Notes: generated by a model not told the origin, from the sequence alone. A DNA stretch of 64,000 nucleotides from Diaphorobacter ruginosibacter (GCF_014395975.1 NZ_CP060714.1:4154001-4218000), one strand, 5' to 3'. Positions 51,564 to 60,118 are shown, counted from the stretch's first letter. Translations and numbers: made by a program.

Positions 51564-52496
51564 CTACGCTGGTTCGGACAGGACCTGCGACGCCTGGCCC
51601 AGCAGGCCGCGAAGCCAGATATGGGCGGCGTCGCGGTGCCTCGACGTGGCCCACAGCTGATAGAAGCGCATGGTGCGGTTGCCCACGGGCAGCGGCACCA
51701 TGGCCAGCGGCAGGCGCCGCGCGTGGTAGGCCGCGAAATGGCGGCTGGTGGTGAGCAGCAGGTCGGTGCCCACCAGCAGGTCCGGAGCCTGCGAGAAGTA
51801 GGTGCACTGCACGCGGCCGTCACGGCTCACGCGCATGGTGCCCAGGCTGCTCTCCACCACGCCGCGCTGGTCCGGCGAATAGGGGGTGAACACCACGTGG
51901 GCCGCCTGCAGGTAGTGCTCGGACGTGAGCTGGCCCGGGGCGGCCAGCGGGTGCCGCTCGTCGAGCAGGCACACCACCTCGTCCTCGATCAGCGTGGAGA
52001 TGTGCAGGTGCTCTGGCGGGTTGGGCCAGTTGCCGATGACGATATCGACGTCGCCGTTCTGCAGCGCCTGCTCGTAGTCGAAGTTCGGCCCGAGCGGCAG
52101 CACCACCAGGCGCGCTCCCGGTGCCTGGGCGCGCATGAGCTGCACCACGCGTCCCATGAAGGGCGGTGCGAGGTAGTCGGGCGTGGCGATGGTGAAGCGC
52201 TGCTGCGTGGTGTCGGCGGAAAACTCCTTGCCCGAGGTGAGCAGGCCGTCGATCAGCGTCAGGGCCGCACGCGCCTGCTCCACGGCCTGCAGAGCCCGCG
52301 CCGTGGGCACCATGCGGTTCTTGTCGCGCACCAGCAGCGGGTCGTTGAAGACGGCGCGCAGGCGCCTGAGCGCCGCGCTGATGGCCGGCTGCGATTGATT
52401 CAGGCGGATGGCGGCACGGGACACGCTTTTTTCGCTGATCAATGTGCATAGCACACGCAGCAGGTAAGTGTCGAACGGATCTTCACTGCGAGACAC
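51564..52496 (-). CDS. LysR-family regulator, probably of the urate/purine locus
   Basis: A 310-residue LysR regulator of the NodD/NahR-like subgroup: LRVLCTLISEKSVSRAAIRLNQSQPAISAALRRLRAVFNDPLLVR has the helix-turn-helix and the family's FNDPLLVR ending. It is divergent from the MFS permease gene, and the intergenic region holds a T-N11-A dyad at 52523-52539. By position it should control permease, uraH genes and deaminase. The effector would be a purine catabolite, which is inference. Confidence 0.92.
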   Translation of the reverse strand: MSRSEDPFDTYLLRVLCTLISEKSVSRAAIRLNQSQPAISAALRRLRAVFNDPLLVRDKNRMVPTARALQAVEQARAALTLIDGLLTSGKEFSADTTQQRFTIATPDYLAPPFMGRVVQLMRAQAPGARLVVLPLGPNFDYEQALQNGDVDIVIGNWPNPPEHLHISTLIEDEVVCLLDERHPLAAPGQLTSEHYLQAAHVVFTPYSPDQRGVVESSLGTMRVSRDGRVQCTYFSQAPDLLVGTDLLLTTSRHFAAYHARRLPLAMVPLPVGNRTMRFYQLWATSRHRDAAHIWLRGLLGQASQVLSEPA

Positions 52497-52522
52497 GTGT
52501 TTTCCCTATGAATATGCATTTT

Positions 52523-52539
52523 GCTATGCGGCTCATAGC
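52523..52539. promoter_or_regulatory. LysR-type box in the LysR/MFS intergenic region
   Basis: GCTATG-CGGCT-CATAGC is a perfect dyad that contains the T-N11-A spacing of LysR binding sites (CTATG...CATAG). It lies 27 bases from the LysR start and about 90 from the permease start. Additional CTATG-like half-sites occur at about 52506. Confidence 0.6.
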
Positions 52540-52627
52540 AGCTGCCTAGTTTCGCATATCGCCGCAACCCGCGACCATGAAAGTGTCCGCAAACCCCAAC
52601 TACAAATTCCTGAGACAAGGACTCGCA

Positions 52628-53965
52628 ATGAACGCTCAAAGTGTGCCCATCAGTGGCGCGGCCTCTTCTGTAGACCAGGTCGACGCCACCTATTCCAAGA
52701 TCTCCTGGCGCCTGCTGCCCTTCCTGGGCGTGCTGTGGGTGCTGGCCTGGCTGGACCGCGTCAACATCGGCTTCGCCAAGCTGCAGATGCTCGATGACCT
52801 GAAGTTCAGCGAAGCCGTCTACGGCCTCGGCGCAGGCATCTTCTTCATCGGCTACTTCCTGTTCGAAGTGCCCTCCAACATGCTGCTGCAGAAGATCGGC
52901 GCCAAGAAGACGGTGATGCGCATCACCATCGGCTGGGGCGTCATCTGCATCCTGCAGGCCTGGGTGACCTCGCCAACGCAGTTCTACATCCTGCGCTTCC
53001 TGCTGGGTGCATTCGAGGCGGGCTTCTACCCCGGCGTCATCCTGTACCTGACCTACTGGTATCCCTCCAAGCGCCGTGCCAAGGCCTTCGGCACCTTCAT
53101 GTCGGCATCGGCCATCGCAGGCGTGCTCGGCGGCCCGCTGGCAGGCGGCATCATGACCTGGACCGCGGGTGCGCACGGCATGCATGGCTGGCAGTGGCTG
53201 TTCATCATCGAGGGCATCCCCTCCGTGCTGGCCGGCATCTTCGCGTACTTCTACATGACCGACCGTCCCGAGCAGGCGAAGTGGCTCACCGACAACGACC
53301 GCGCCATCATCCGCCAGCAGCTCGAGCTCGACCACAAGGCCCAGGGCGAACGCCACAGCGACTGGCGCACCCTGTTCGCCAACCCCATGGTGTGGCTGCT
53401 GATCGCGGTGTTCTTCTGCCTGCTGTGCGCCAACTCCACGCTGACGTTCTGGATGCCCACCGTGATCCGTGAAGCCGGCTTCACGACCCCCATGGAAGTG
53501 GGCTGGATCGCCGGAGCGGCCTACGTGCTGGGCGCGGCAGGCATGATTCTCAACGGTCGCCATTCCGACCATCGCGGCGAGGTGCGCTGGCACTTCGCGG
53601 GTTCGGCCCTCGTGGGTGCCACGGGCCTGCTGGCGCTCGCCTTCACCATGGGCATGAGCAGCATTCCCGTGGCCCTGGCGCTGACCGCCATGGTGCTGGC
53701 CCTGGTGGGCACGATGAGCGCCATTCCGGTGTTCTGGCAGATGCCCAACATGCTGCTGAGCGGTGGCGCCGCCGCCGTGGGCGTGGCACTGATCAACTCG
53801 GTTGCGAACCTGGCCGGCTTCGGAGCCCCTTACCTGATGGGCTTGATCAAGGCATCGACGGGCAAGGTCGCTCCCGGCCTGTACCTGGTGGCCATCGTGG
53901 AAGCGATGGCAGCCGTGCTCGCCATCGCCTTCATCGCCCGCATGCAGCGCCGCAAGAGCCGCTGA
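52628..53965 (+). CDS. MFS transporter of the anion:cation symporter family
   Basis: A 445-residue twelve-helix permease. LGVLWVLAWLDRVNIGFAKLQM, then GYFLFEVPSNMLLQKIGAKK and LLGAFEAGFYPGVILYLTYWYPSKRRAKAFG, match ACS-family (4-hydroxyphenylacetate/phthalate/tartrate permease) proteins. The ATG at 52628 has AAGGA six bases upstream; a frame-open ATG at 52577 is less likely. First gene of the rightward purine-catabolic unit, so it may import urate, allantoin or a related compound. Confidence 0.92.
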   Translation: MNAQSVPISGAASSVDQVDATYSKISWRLLPFLGVLWVLAWLDRVNIGFAKLQMLDDLKFSEAVYGLGAGIFFIGYFLFEVPSNMLLQKIGAKKTVMRITIGWGVICILQAWVTSPTQFYILRFLLGAFEAGFYPGVILYLTYWYPSKRRAKAFGTFMSASAIAGVLGGPLAGGIMTWTAGAHGMHGWQWLFIIEGIPSVLAGIFAYFYMTDRPEQAKWLTDNDRAIIRQQLELDHKAQGERHSDWRTLFANPMVWLLIAVFFCLLCANSTLTFWMPTVIREAGFTTPMEVGWIAGAAYVLGAAGMILNGRHSDHRGEVRWHFAGSALVGATGLLALAFTMGMSSIPVALALTAMVLALVGTMSAIPVFWQMPNMLLSGGAAAVGVALINSVANLAGFGAPYLMGLIKASTGKVAPGLYLVAIVEAMAAVLAIAFIARMQRRKSR

Positions 53966-54017
53966 AGCCCGCCAAAAGCCCACGCAACCGCATTCCGCAA
54001 AACAAGGAGACCGGCCC

Positions 54018-54578
54018 ATGCCCCGCCACAACCATCCAGACATCCATCCCGACCACCTTTCCGGCACGCAGCCCCTCGTTCCCGCACGCCGCCAGTTCGC
54101 ACTGGGAGGCCTCGCTCTCGGCGCCTCGGCCCTCGTGGCCGCACGCGGAGCCCACGCGGCCGATGCACCTGCGCCCGCAGCCCCCGCACAGAGCTCGGGC
54201 CCCATCGTGCTGCACGGTGTGAGCCCGCGCCTGACGGTCCACACGATCGACACCTACCACGGCATGGCCGCCACCGGCCTGCGCATCGACTTCTCGCGCT
54301 TCGACGGCGAGGCCTATGCGCTGGTGCGCTCGTTCACCATCAACGCCAATGGCCGCGCCGACGAACCGCTGCTGATCGACGACAGCTACCGCGCAGGCCG
54401 CTACGAGCTGCTGCTGCACGTGGATGACTACTTTGCCTCCAAGGGAGCCACCAAGCTGCCGCGGCCGCCATTCCTCTCCAAGCTGCCGGTGCGCTTCCAG
54501 ATCGCGAACGTCTCGGAGCGCATCCACCTGCCGATCCAGTTCGGCCCCTGGAGCTACACGTACTCGCGCGGCAGCTGA
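54018..54578 (+). CDS. uraH: HIU hydrolase/transthyretin-like protein with Tat signal
   Basis: A 186-residue transthyretin-like protein. The N-terminal ~48 residues carry ARRQFALGGLALGASALVAARGAHA, a twin-arginine-type signal, so the mature protein is probably periplasmic. The mature part has the HIU-hydrolase core: VHTIDTYHGMAATGLRID, an Arg in INANGRADEPL, a His in SERIHLPIQFGPWSYTY and the terminal YSRGS (compare YRGS). HIU hydrolase opens 5-hydroxyisourate. It differs from the cytosolic copy 64 bases downstream both in signal and in the HGMAATG loop. Confidence 0.85.
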   Translation: MPRHNHPDIHPDHLSGTQPLVPARRQFALGGLALGASALVAARGAHAADAPAPAAPAQSSGPIVLHGVSPRLTVHTIDTYHGMAATGLRIDFSRFDGEAYALVRSFTINANGRADEPLLIDDSYRAGRYELLLHVDDYFASKGATKLPRPPFLSKLPVRFQIANVSERIHLPIQFGPWSYTYSRGS

Positions 54579-54642
54579 GGCAACGCAACGCTCCCTCCCC
54601 CATCCACAGGCAAGTGACAGGCACATCCAAAGGACAGATCCC

Positions 54643-54978
54643 ATGGCAGGCATCAGCACCCATGTACTCAACCTCACCACCGGCCGCCCCATCAGCGGCA
54701 TGCGGGTGGAGCTCTATGACATTGCGCAAAAGCCCGCGCAGCGCATCACCAGCACACGCACCAATGCCGACGGCCGCACCGACGCTCCCATGATGGCGGC
54801 GGCAGCGGCGCGTACCGGGGATTTCGAGCTGCGCTTCTACGTGGGCGAGCATTTCAAGGAGCCCACTGCGCTCTCCGAAGAAGTGCTGGTGCGCTTCTCC
54901 ATCTTCGACGCAGCGCAGCACTACCACGTGCCCATGCTCTGCTCGCCGTGGTTCTTCAATACCTACCGCGGCAGCTGA
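54643..54978 (+). CDS. uraH: 5-hydroxyisourate hydrolase
   Basis: A 111-residue cytoplasmic HIU hydrolase that converts 5-hydroxyisourate to OHCU, the substrate of UraD. The catalytic set is visible: His7 in ISTHVLN, Arg45 in NADGRTDAP, His95 in HYHVPMLCSPW and the C-terminal YRGS. Length is typical. AAGGACAG precedes the ATG. Sits directly after the exported paralogue and 32 bases before the deaminase gene. Confidence 0.95.
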   Translation: MAGISTHVLNLTTGRPISGMRVELYDIAQKPAQRITSTRTNADGRTDAPMMAAAAARTGDFELRFYVGEHFKEPTALSEEVLVRFSIFDAAQHYHVPMLCSPWFFNTYRGS

Positions 54979-55010
54979 CCACCATTTTTTCAACCAGAGG
55001 GAATGACCCA

Positions 55011-55505
55011 ATGAGCAACACCACCGACCGTAACGACACGGGAAAGTACGTGATCGAATCCATCCGCCTGGCCATGGGCAACGTCAAGGGGCGCAAGCAG
55101 GCCACCTGGCCGTTCGGCGCCGTGCTGGTGAGGGACGGCAAGGTGCTGGCCCGTGCGGTGAACCAGGTGGACGATCTGTGCGACCCGTCGGCCCATGCCG
55201 AAATGCAGGCCGTGCGCATGGCCGCCAAGGCGCAGGGCAGCACGGACCTGTCGGGCGCGGTCGTCTACGCCAGCGGCTACCCCTGCACCATGTGCTACAC
55301 GGCCATGCTGCTGGCCGGCGTGAAGACGGTGTACTTCGCCTATTCCAATGAAGACGGCGAGCCCTACGACCTGTCCGCCGCACGCGGCTATGTGGAACTG
55401 GCCAAGCCCGAACGCGAGCGCGAGATGGCCCTCATCAGCCACCGCGTGCGCGACGAAGGCGAAGACCTCTACGAAGCCTGGCAGAAGGCCGTCTCCGCCA
55501 CCTGA
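55011..55505 (+). CDS. Nucleoside/guanine deaminase-like zinc enzyme
   Basis: A 164-residue cytidine-deaminase-fold enzyme with the zinc motif HAEM near residue 62 and PCTMC near residue 90. Size and the aspartate/tyrosine-rich C-terminal half (YFAYSNEDGEPYDLSAARGYVELAKP) fit the GuaD-type guanine deaminase and related purine deaminases rather than TadA. As last gene of the urate locus, conversion of guanine to xanthine would feed the same pathway. AGAGGG precedes the ATG; a strong terminator follows. Confidence 0.88.
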   Translation: MSNTTDRNDTGKYVIESIRLAMGNVKGRKQATWPFGAVLVRDGKVLARAVNQVDDLCDPSAHAEMQAVRMAAKAQGSTDLSGAVVYASGYPCTMCYTAMLLAGVKTVYFAYSNEDGEPYDLSAARGYVELAKPEREREMALISHRVRDEGEDLYEAWQKAVSAT

Positions 55506-55541
55506 ACGGAACGCCCCGACCCGATTTCCTCTCGCAACCTC

Positions 55542-55570
55542 GCCCCGCGCTTCGGCCGGGGCTTTTTTTT
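55542..55570 (+). terminator. Terminator of the purine-catabolic operon
   Basis: GCCCCG pairs with CGGGGC around an inner GC-TTCG-GC tetraloop, followed by eight T. Confidence 0.9.
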
Positions 55571-55589
55571 GGTTCATCGAGCCTTGTCA

Positions 55590-55833
55590 GAGAAGAAGGC
55601 TTTCTGAACGACCGCCTTCGCAGCGCGCGCCCGCCTTGAACTGTTCACCCCAATGCTGAGATGGCCCAAGAGACGCGACGCAAAGGCGAAGACAGTACTT
55701 TGGTACGGCAAGCCTTTGCAACAAAGTATGAGGGGCCATATCAGCACCCCCACACGAAGACTCTCACCCCAAGCACCGCCCGTCCATTCGCCACGCAAAC
55801 CCATGCACTCCGCCCGGTATTCCACGAAGAACC
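55590..55833 (+). repeat. Inverted repeat copy 1, with 91-bp hairpin core
   Basis: This segment recurs in inverted orientation at 56340-56570. The core at 55655-55745 begins GCTGAGATGGCCC and ends GGGGCCATATCAGC. An inner pair GCAAAGGC / GCCTTTGC lets it fold into a long hairpin. Flanks on both sides are also similar between copies, ending at GAAGAACC. It looks like a MITE-like or REP-like family unit. An open frame runs through it but is shared by both copies and not convincing as a gene. Confidence 0.8.
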
Positions 55834-55895
55834 AGAGCGTCACGCAAGTCCTACGCCGGCGCGGGACAGGGGCCCCGTGCTACCCTGCCCCCATC

Positions 55896-56330
55896 ATGTT
55901 CAACCCGTCCCAAGCCGACGTGCGCCGTTTCTTCTGTGGCGCACTCGCCAAGCAGCAAGCCCATCAACCCATGGAGGCCATCGAGACCCTGGCCGCCCTG
56001 TGGATCGAGGAACATCCCGAATACCGCGCCGACCTCGCCGATGCCGAGGAAGCGGTCAAGCGCAACTACGACGAAACACCGGATCGCACGAATCCGTTCC
56101 TGCACCTGTCGATGCACCTGTCGATCAGCGAGCAGTGCAGCATCGACCAGCCACGCGGCATCCGCCAGGCGGTCGAGCTGCTGTCCAAGCGTCTTGATTC
56201 ACTGCATGACGCGCACCACGCCGCCATGGAGTGCCTGGGTACCATGCTCTGGGAGAGCCAGCGCTCCGGCCGGCCGCCAGACGGCGATGCCTATGTAGCC
56301 GCCGTACAGCGCCGCGCCACGCGCGACTGA
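55896..56330 (+). CDS. DUF1841 protein
   Basis: A 144-residue protein matching DUF1841, a conserved beta/gammaproteobacterial family of unknown function. It starts MFNPSQADVRRFFCGAL, with EHPEYRADLADAEEAVKRNYDETPDRTNPFLHLSMHLSISEQCSIDQPRGIR in the middle. The middle part is His- and acid-rich and could bind metal. Mostly helical by pattern. It lies alone between two inverted copies of the ~240-bp repeat, 62 bases after the first and 9 before the second. Confidence 0.88.
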   Translation: MFNPSQADVRRFFCGALAKQQAHQPMEAIETLAALWIEEHPEYRADLADAEEAVKRNYDETPDRTNPFLHLSMHLSISEQCSIDQPRGIRQAVELLSKRLDSLHDAHHAAMECLGTMLWESQRSGRPPDGDAYVAAVQRRATRD

Positions 56331-56339
56331 AAGGGAAAA

Positions 56340-56570
56340 GGTTCTTCGCGGAATACCGGGTCCTTTGAGTCGCGTGACGAATGGACGTTTAGCGCTTGCG
56401 GTAAGAGTCTTCGTGTGGAGCTGCTGATATGGCCCCTCATACTTTGTTGCAAAGGCTTGCCGTACCAAAGTACTGTCTGCGCCTTTGCGTCGCGTCTGAG
56501 GGGCCATCTCAGCATTGGAGTGACCAGTTCATAGCGGGCGCACGCTGCTCAGGCTGTCGTTTGGAAAGCC
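56340..56570 (-). repeat. Inverted repeat copy 2, with 91-bp hairpin core
   Basis: Minus-strand copy of the 55590-55833 repeat. Its core is 56423-56513, where the outer arms GCTGATATGGCCCCTC and GAGGGGCCATCTCAGC pair almost perfectly. Only scattered mismatches separate the cores of the two copies, and the flanks are more diverged. The rest of the gap up to 56652 holds nothing recognisable. Confidence 0.8.
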
Positions 56571-56652
56571 CAAACTTTCGATCCCGAACCTTCGTGATGA
56601 GCGAGAAAAGGCCTGCGGGAGCCTAGAGCTCCGCTGCATGCCTCCTATCCGA

Positions 56653-57543
56653 TCAGAACTTGAACTGCGGCAGCCGGCTGTCACCGCGCAGGTCCGGCAT
56701 TTCCAGGTCCTTGCGGTCCTGCGGCAGCTGGCCGCAGACCAGTACGTCGCACGACACCAGCCCCATCAGACGCGCCCCGCGTGCGCTCAGTGCCCAGCGG
56801 TCCATCCAGTGGTGGCGCGGCGCGCCAATCACGATCAGGTCGGCCCCCGAGCGCTGCTGCTGCACCATGAGCTGGCGCGTCACGTCGCGCGCGCCGGTGT
56901 GGCTGTCCACGCGGTTGCGGCGTGCATCGAAGGCGTCCTTGATGCGCAGGCGGCGATCATCCGCCTCTTCCTGCAGTTCGTCGCGGTACTGCTCAAGCTC
57001 CTGCTGCATTCCGCCTTCGGCCTGGAACAGGTCGACCGCCGCCACTGTCTGCAGGTTGGCCGCGTATTGCAGGACTTCACGGGAGCGGCCCGTGCCATCG
57101 ACTGCCACCACCATGCGCGCATAGTGGGCCGAGAGGTCCTCGACATCCGGAATCGGCTGCTGGACGACCAGTACCGGGCATGGGCTCATGCGCAGGCAGT
57201 GCGCCAGCGTGGAGCCGCGCCAGGGACGCGACCACGCCCGCTCCATGCGCCGGTCCATGACCAGCAGGTCCGCCACGGCTGCGGCGGCCAGCGCCCGGTC
57301 GGCCACGTCGCTGATCTCGTCGAAGTCCCGCGTGTTCACCGTGATCTCATGGCGGCGCGCCAACTGGCGCGCCCGCTGCTCGAGCCGCGCCTGCGGGTTC
57401 ACGAACCGGGGATTGAGCTCCTCGGCCGCGTAGACCAGGATCAGATGGGCCTGATGCTGCGCGGCCAGCAATGCCGCGCGGTCCAGCGCCTGTTCGGCCT
57501 GGGTTGAAAAATCTGTCAATGCTGCAATGGTCTGTATTCTCAT
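56653..57543 (-). CDS. Tandem universal stress protein
   Basis: A 296-residue protein with two UspA-like domains. The first (about 1-135) has IAALTDFSTQAEQALDRAALLAAQHQAHLILVY and SPCPVLVVQQP. The second (about 150-280) has MVVAVDGTGRSREVLQYAANL, GADLIVIGAPRHHW and SCDVLVC. The ATP-binding G-2x-G-9x-G(S/T) motif is altered in both halves, so nucleotide binding is uncertain. GGGAGGAGG precedes the ATG at 57543. Stands alone; probably stress or low-oxygen induced like its relatives. Confidence 0.9.
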   Translation of the reverse strand: MRIQTIAALTDFSTQAEQALDRAALLAAQHQAHLILVYAAEELNPRFVNPQARLEQRARQLARRHEITVNTRDFDEISDVADRALAAAAVADLLVMDRRMERAWSRPWRGSTLAHCLRMSPCPVLVVQQPIPDVEDLSAHYARMVVAVDGTGRSREVLQYAANLQTVAAVDLFQAEGGMQQELEQYRDELQEEADDRRLRIKDAFDARRNRVDSHTGARDVTRQLMVQQQRSGADLIVIGAPRHHWMDRWALSARGARLMGLVSCDVLVCGQLPQDRKDLEMPDLRGDSRLPQFKF

Positions 57544-58154
57544 GAGCGTCCTCCTCCCGGAAATCGGCTTGCCTGTGGATGGAGATGCAACGGCAAGTCC
57601 ATGACGACGAACTTCTCCGGCCGGGCGGGCGCTCACTGCCACCGCACGGCTGCGTCATCATTGAATGTGACTGTTCACCTCTGGAGCCGATAGGTGAATG
57701 GGTACTTCCCTGCATGTATGTATTTCGACACGCTGGGTGTGCACCCCGTCCGGATCGGGCAGACACACGACAGGTGCCCACCTTGCGGCTGCAGCACTGT
57801 TCGGCATGATGAAGACTGGAGAGGGGCCCGGCGGTTCGGAGATCGATGACGCGCTGGCGGAGAAGAAGGCTTGGGGGAAGCCGCCGGGCTCAGGAATCTG
57901 CGGCCGGTGAGGCTGGTTTCTGAACACCCGTCCCTTGACAGAGGCGCGCAGCCACCATCTCCGCTGTCGGCAAGGACAGCGACCGAAGGGTCATGGACGC
58001 GATGAAACGATGCATCCAGCCATTCTAGGCAGTGATGGTTCTTGAGCCAAGTCACGCGGCCATACCGCACCAATCCTTGCCAGAATACCTTGAGGCCCAC
58101 CGCACGAGCCTGATCGACGCATGCCGGCGCGGCCTCTTTCTCCGGGACACGAAC
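57544..58154. other. Long intergenic stretch without a supported gene
   Basis: About 610 bases between the stress protein gene and the cytochrome gene's terminator. Several short open frames exist on both strands but none has a ribosome binding site, a consistent codon pattern and a recognisable domain together. A minus-strand stretch at about 57700-57790 reads RWAPVVCLPDPDGV, reminiscent of the end of a glyoxalase/VOC domain. It may be a gene fragment, but I would not call it. Confidence 0.5.
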
Positions 58155-58155
58155 G

Positions 58156-58187
58156 AAAAAGCCCGCAGGTCACCTGACCTGCGGGCT
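58156..58187 (-). terminator. Terminator of the diheme cytochrome gene
   Basis: AGCCCGCAGGTCA-CC-TGACCTGCGGGCT is a 13-bp perfect stem; on the minus strand it is followed by five T. Confidence 0.92.
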
Positions 58188-58217
58188 GGAGGGATGAGGA
58201 GAAAGACGAGCGCGGGA

Positions 58218-58877
58218 TCAGCGGAAGCGCGATTCCGGCAGGGTCTGCAGTTCGGTGGGCAGCGAGCTGATGTAGCCCGCGATTTCCTTCAGCTCCGCAT
58301 TGGTGAACTGCTTGGCCATGCCTGCCATGATGGCGTTGGTACGGCCGAGGTACTGGTTCTTCTCATCCTTGTAGGAGCGCAGCGCGGCGTACAGGTAGTC
58401 CTTGTGCTGGCCTGCGAGCTTGGGGTAGGACGGGTCGATCGCCTTGGAGAAGTTCGCGCCATGGCAGGAGATGCAGGCACCCTTCTGCAGCAGCTGGGCA
58501 ACCTGCGCATTGGGCTCGCGGGCCTTGTCGGGCGCGGGCTGCACGTCCTTGGTGTGCGTGGAGTAGAACGCGGCCACATCGGCCATGTCCTGCTCGGAGA
58601 GCGAATCGGCGATGCCGCGCATGGTCGGATGCTTGCGTTCACCCTTCTTGTACTCGGTCAGCGCATTGACGATGTACTTGGCATTCTGGCCGGAGATCAT
58701 CGGCACCCGGTAGACCTCGGGGAAGCTGGCCTGGTAGCCGACGATGCCGTGGCAGCCAATGCACATCGCGACCTTGCCTTCCCCGGCTTTCGCGTCTCCC
58801 TTGATTTCCTGGGCTTGAACCATGCCGGTCGCCAAAGCGACAGCCAGGCCGAATATCGTGGTGAACGTTCTTTTCAT
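58218..58877 (-). CDS. Diheme class I cytochrome c (c4-type)
   Basis: A 219-residue periplasmic cytochrome c with a signal peptide (cleavage near residue 23) and two similar domains. The heme sites are CIGCH (39-43) and CISCH (135-139). Axial methionines are likely in HPTMRGIA and NAIMAGMAKQF. Resembles cytochrome c4, which carries electrons from the bc1 complex to terminal oxidases, so it could feed the aa3-type oxidase encoded at 19351-24648. Confidence 0.93.
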   Translation of the reverse strand: MKRTFTTIFGLAVALATGMVQAQEIKGDAKAGEGKVAMCIGCHGIVGYQASFPEVYRVPMISGQNAKYIVNALTEYKKGERKHPTMRGIADSLSEQDMADVAAFYSTHTKDVQPAPDKAREPNAQVAQLLQKGACISCHGANFSKAIDPSYPKLAGQHKDYLYAALRSYKDEKNQYLGRTNAIMAGMAKQFTNAELKEIAGYISSLPTELQTLPESRFR

Positions 58878-59003
58878 TTTCCGCGCACAATCTGTGTTGA
58901 GTGAGTTGTCCCGGTCTCGTGTAGGCGCTCTAGGAAAGAGCTTGGCGATTATAGCCAGCCACTGTCAAGCATATTCATCAACGATTTCCCTCAAATACGG
59001 CCC

Positions 59004-59858
59004 ATGAAATTCCAAGGTTCACAGAATTACGTCGCCACCCAGGATTTGAAACTCGCAGTGAATGCGGCAAAGACACTGCAGCGCCCACTGCTCGTCAAGG
59101 GCGAGCCCGGCACCGGCAAGACGATGCTGGCCGAGGAGGTGGCCAGGGAATTGAACATGCCGCTGTTGCAGTGGCACATCAAGTCCACCACCAAGGCCCA
59201 ACAGGGTTTGTACGAGTATGACGCGGTCAGTCGTCTGCGCGACAGCCAACTGGGCGATGCGGAAAGCTCGGAGCGCGTGAAGAATATCCGCAACTACATC
59301 GTGCAGGGCGTGCTCTGGCAGGCATTCACCGCAGAGGAACCCGTGGCGCTGCTGATCGATGAAATCGACAAGGCCGATATCGAGTTCCCCAACGACCTGC
59401 TGCGCGAACTCGACCGCATGGAGTTCTATTGCTACGAAACCCGCGAAATGATTCGCGCCAAGCATCGCCCCCTGGTGTTCATCACCTCGAACAACGAGAA
59501 GGAACTGCCTGACGCATTCCTGCGCCGCTGCTTCTTCCACTACATCAAGTTCCCCGAAGCCGAGACGATGCGCGAGATCGTCCATGTGCACTTCCCCCGG
59601 CTCAAGAGCGAGCTGCTGACCGTGGCGATGAAGACCTTCTATGACATCCGCAACCTGCCGGGCCTCAAGAAGAAGCCCTCGACCAGCGAGCTGATCGACT
59701 GGCTCAAGCTGCTGGTCGCGGAGGAGATTCCGATGGAGGCGCTGCAAAGCGCCGACAACAAGGTGTCGGTGCCGCCGCTGGTGGGCGCGCTGCTCAAGAA
59801 CGAGCAGGACGTGAGCCTGTTCGAGAAGCTGGTATTCATGAACCAGCGCAACCGCTGA
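59004..59858 (+). CDS. MoxR-family AAA+ ATPase
   Basis: A 284-residue AAA+ ATPase. Walker A is GEPGTGKTM near residue 33, Walker B is ALLIDEIDKAD near 113, sensor 1 is FITSNNEKELPDAFLRRCFFHYI, and a C-terminal lid is present. MoxR proteins act as chaperones with VWA-domain partners, here the gene at 60387. It resembles CoxD-like members, which help mature metal cofactor enzymes. Small membrane-protein gene follows 11 bases on. Confidence 0.94.
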   Translation: MKFQGSQNYVATQDLKLAVNAAKTLQRPLLVKGEPGTGKTMLAEEVARELNMPLLQWHIKSTTKAQQGLYEYDAVSRLRDSQLGDAESSERVKNIRNYIVQGVLWQAFTAEEPVALLIDEIDKADIEFPNDLLRELDRMEFYCYETREMIRAKHRPLVFITSNNEKELPDAFLRRCFFHYIKFPEAETMREIVHVHFPRLKSELLTVAMKTFYDIRNLPGLKKKPSTSELIDWLKLLVAEEIPMEALQSADNKVSVPPLVGALLKNEQDVSLFEKLVFMNQRNR

Positions 59859-59869
59859 AAGGAACCGTC

Positions 59870-60118
59870 ATGAGCGACGTCCGACGCCTCTTCGTCGAGG
59901 GTGCCACCGATGCCGTCGGATTCCTTGGTGGAGCACTGATCGGTTTCGGAATCGGTCACCTGCTCGGGTTCGACATCTTCTCCGAAGGCTACGACACGCG
60001 CAGCATCCTCGGCATCGCGCTCGTCGGCCTCGGGGGCGGATTCGGCCTGAACATCGCCAGGCGCTGGCGCATGGCGCGCGCACATGCCGCCGCATCCCCC
60101 GGGAACACCGGAAAATAA
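59870..60118 (+). CDS. Small membrane protein between moxR-like and VWA genes
   Basis: An 82-residue protein not matched to a family. Two hydrophobic glycine-rich segments (VGFLGGALIGFGIGHLLGF and ILGIALVGLGGGFGLNIA) with a short polar loop form a probable hairpin in the inner membrane; the C-terminus is basic. GAAAGGAACC precedes the ATG, and the gene begins 11 bases after the ATPase stop. It may anchor the MoxR/VWA complex. Confidence 0.75.
   Translation: MSDVRRLFVEGATDAVGFLGGALIGFGIGHLLGFDIFSEGYDTRSILGIALVGLGGGFGLNIARRWRMARAHAAASPGNTGK

Noticed and set aside
55661..56197. Open frame running through repeat copy 1 into the DUF1841 gene, and its mirror in copy 2
   Set aside because: The peptide similarity between the two frames comes from the DNA repeat itself. 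The DUF1841 gene occupies a different frame.
57658..57927. Possible VOC/glyoxalase domain fragment on the minus strand
   Set aside because: Only about 15 residues resemble the family end, and there is no start site or upstream half. Too weak to call even as a pseudogene.
58032..58904. 290-codon plus-strand frame opposite the diheme cytochrome
   Set aside because: Antisense to a gene with two CxxCH heme sites and a proper signal peptide; the frame also runs through that gene's terminator.
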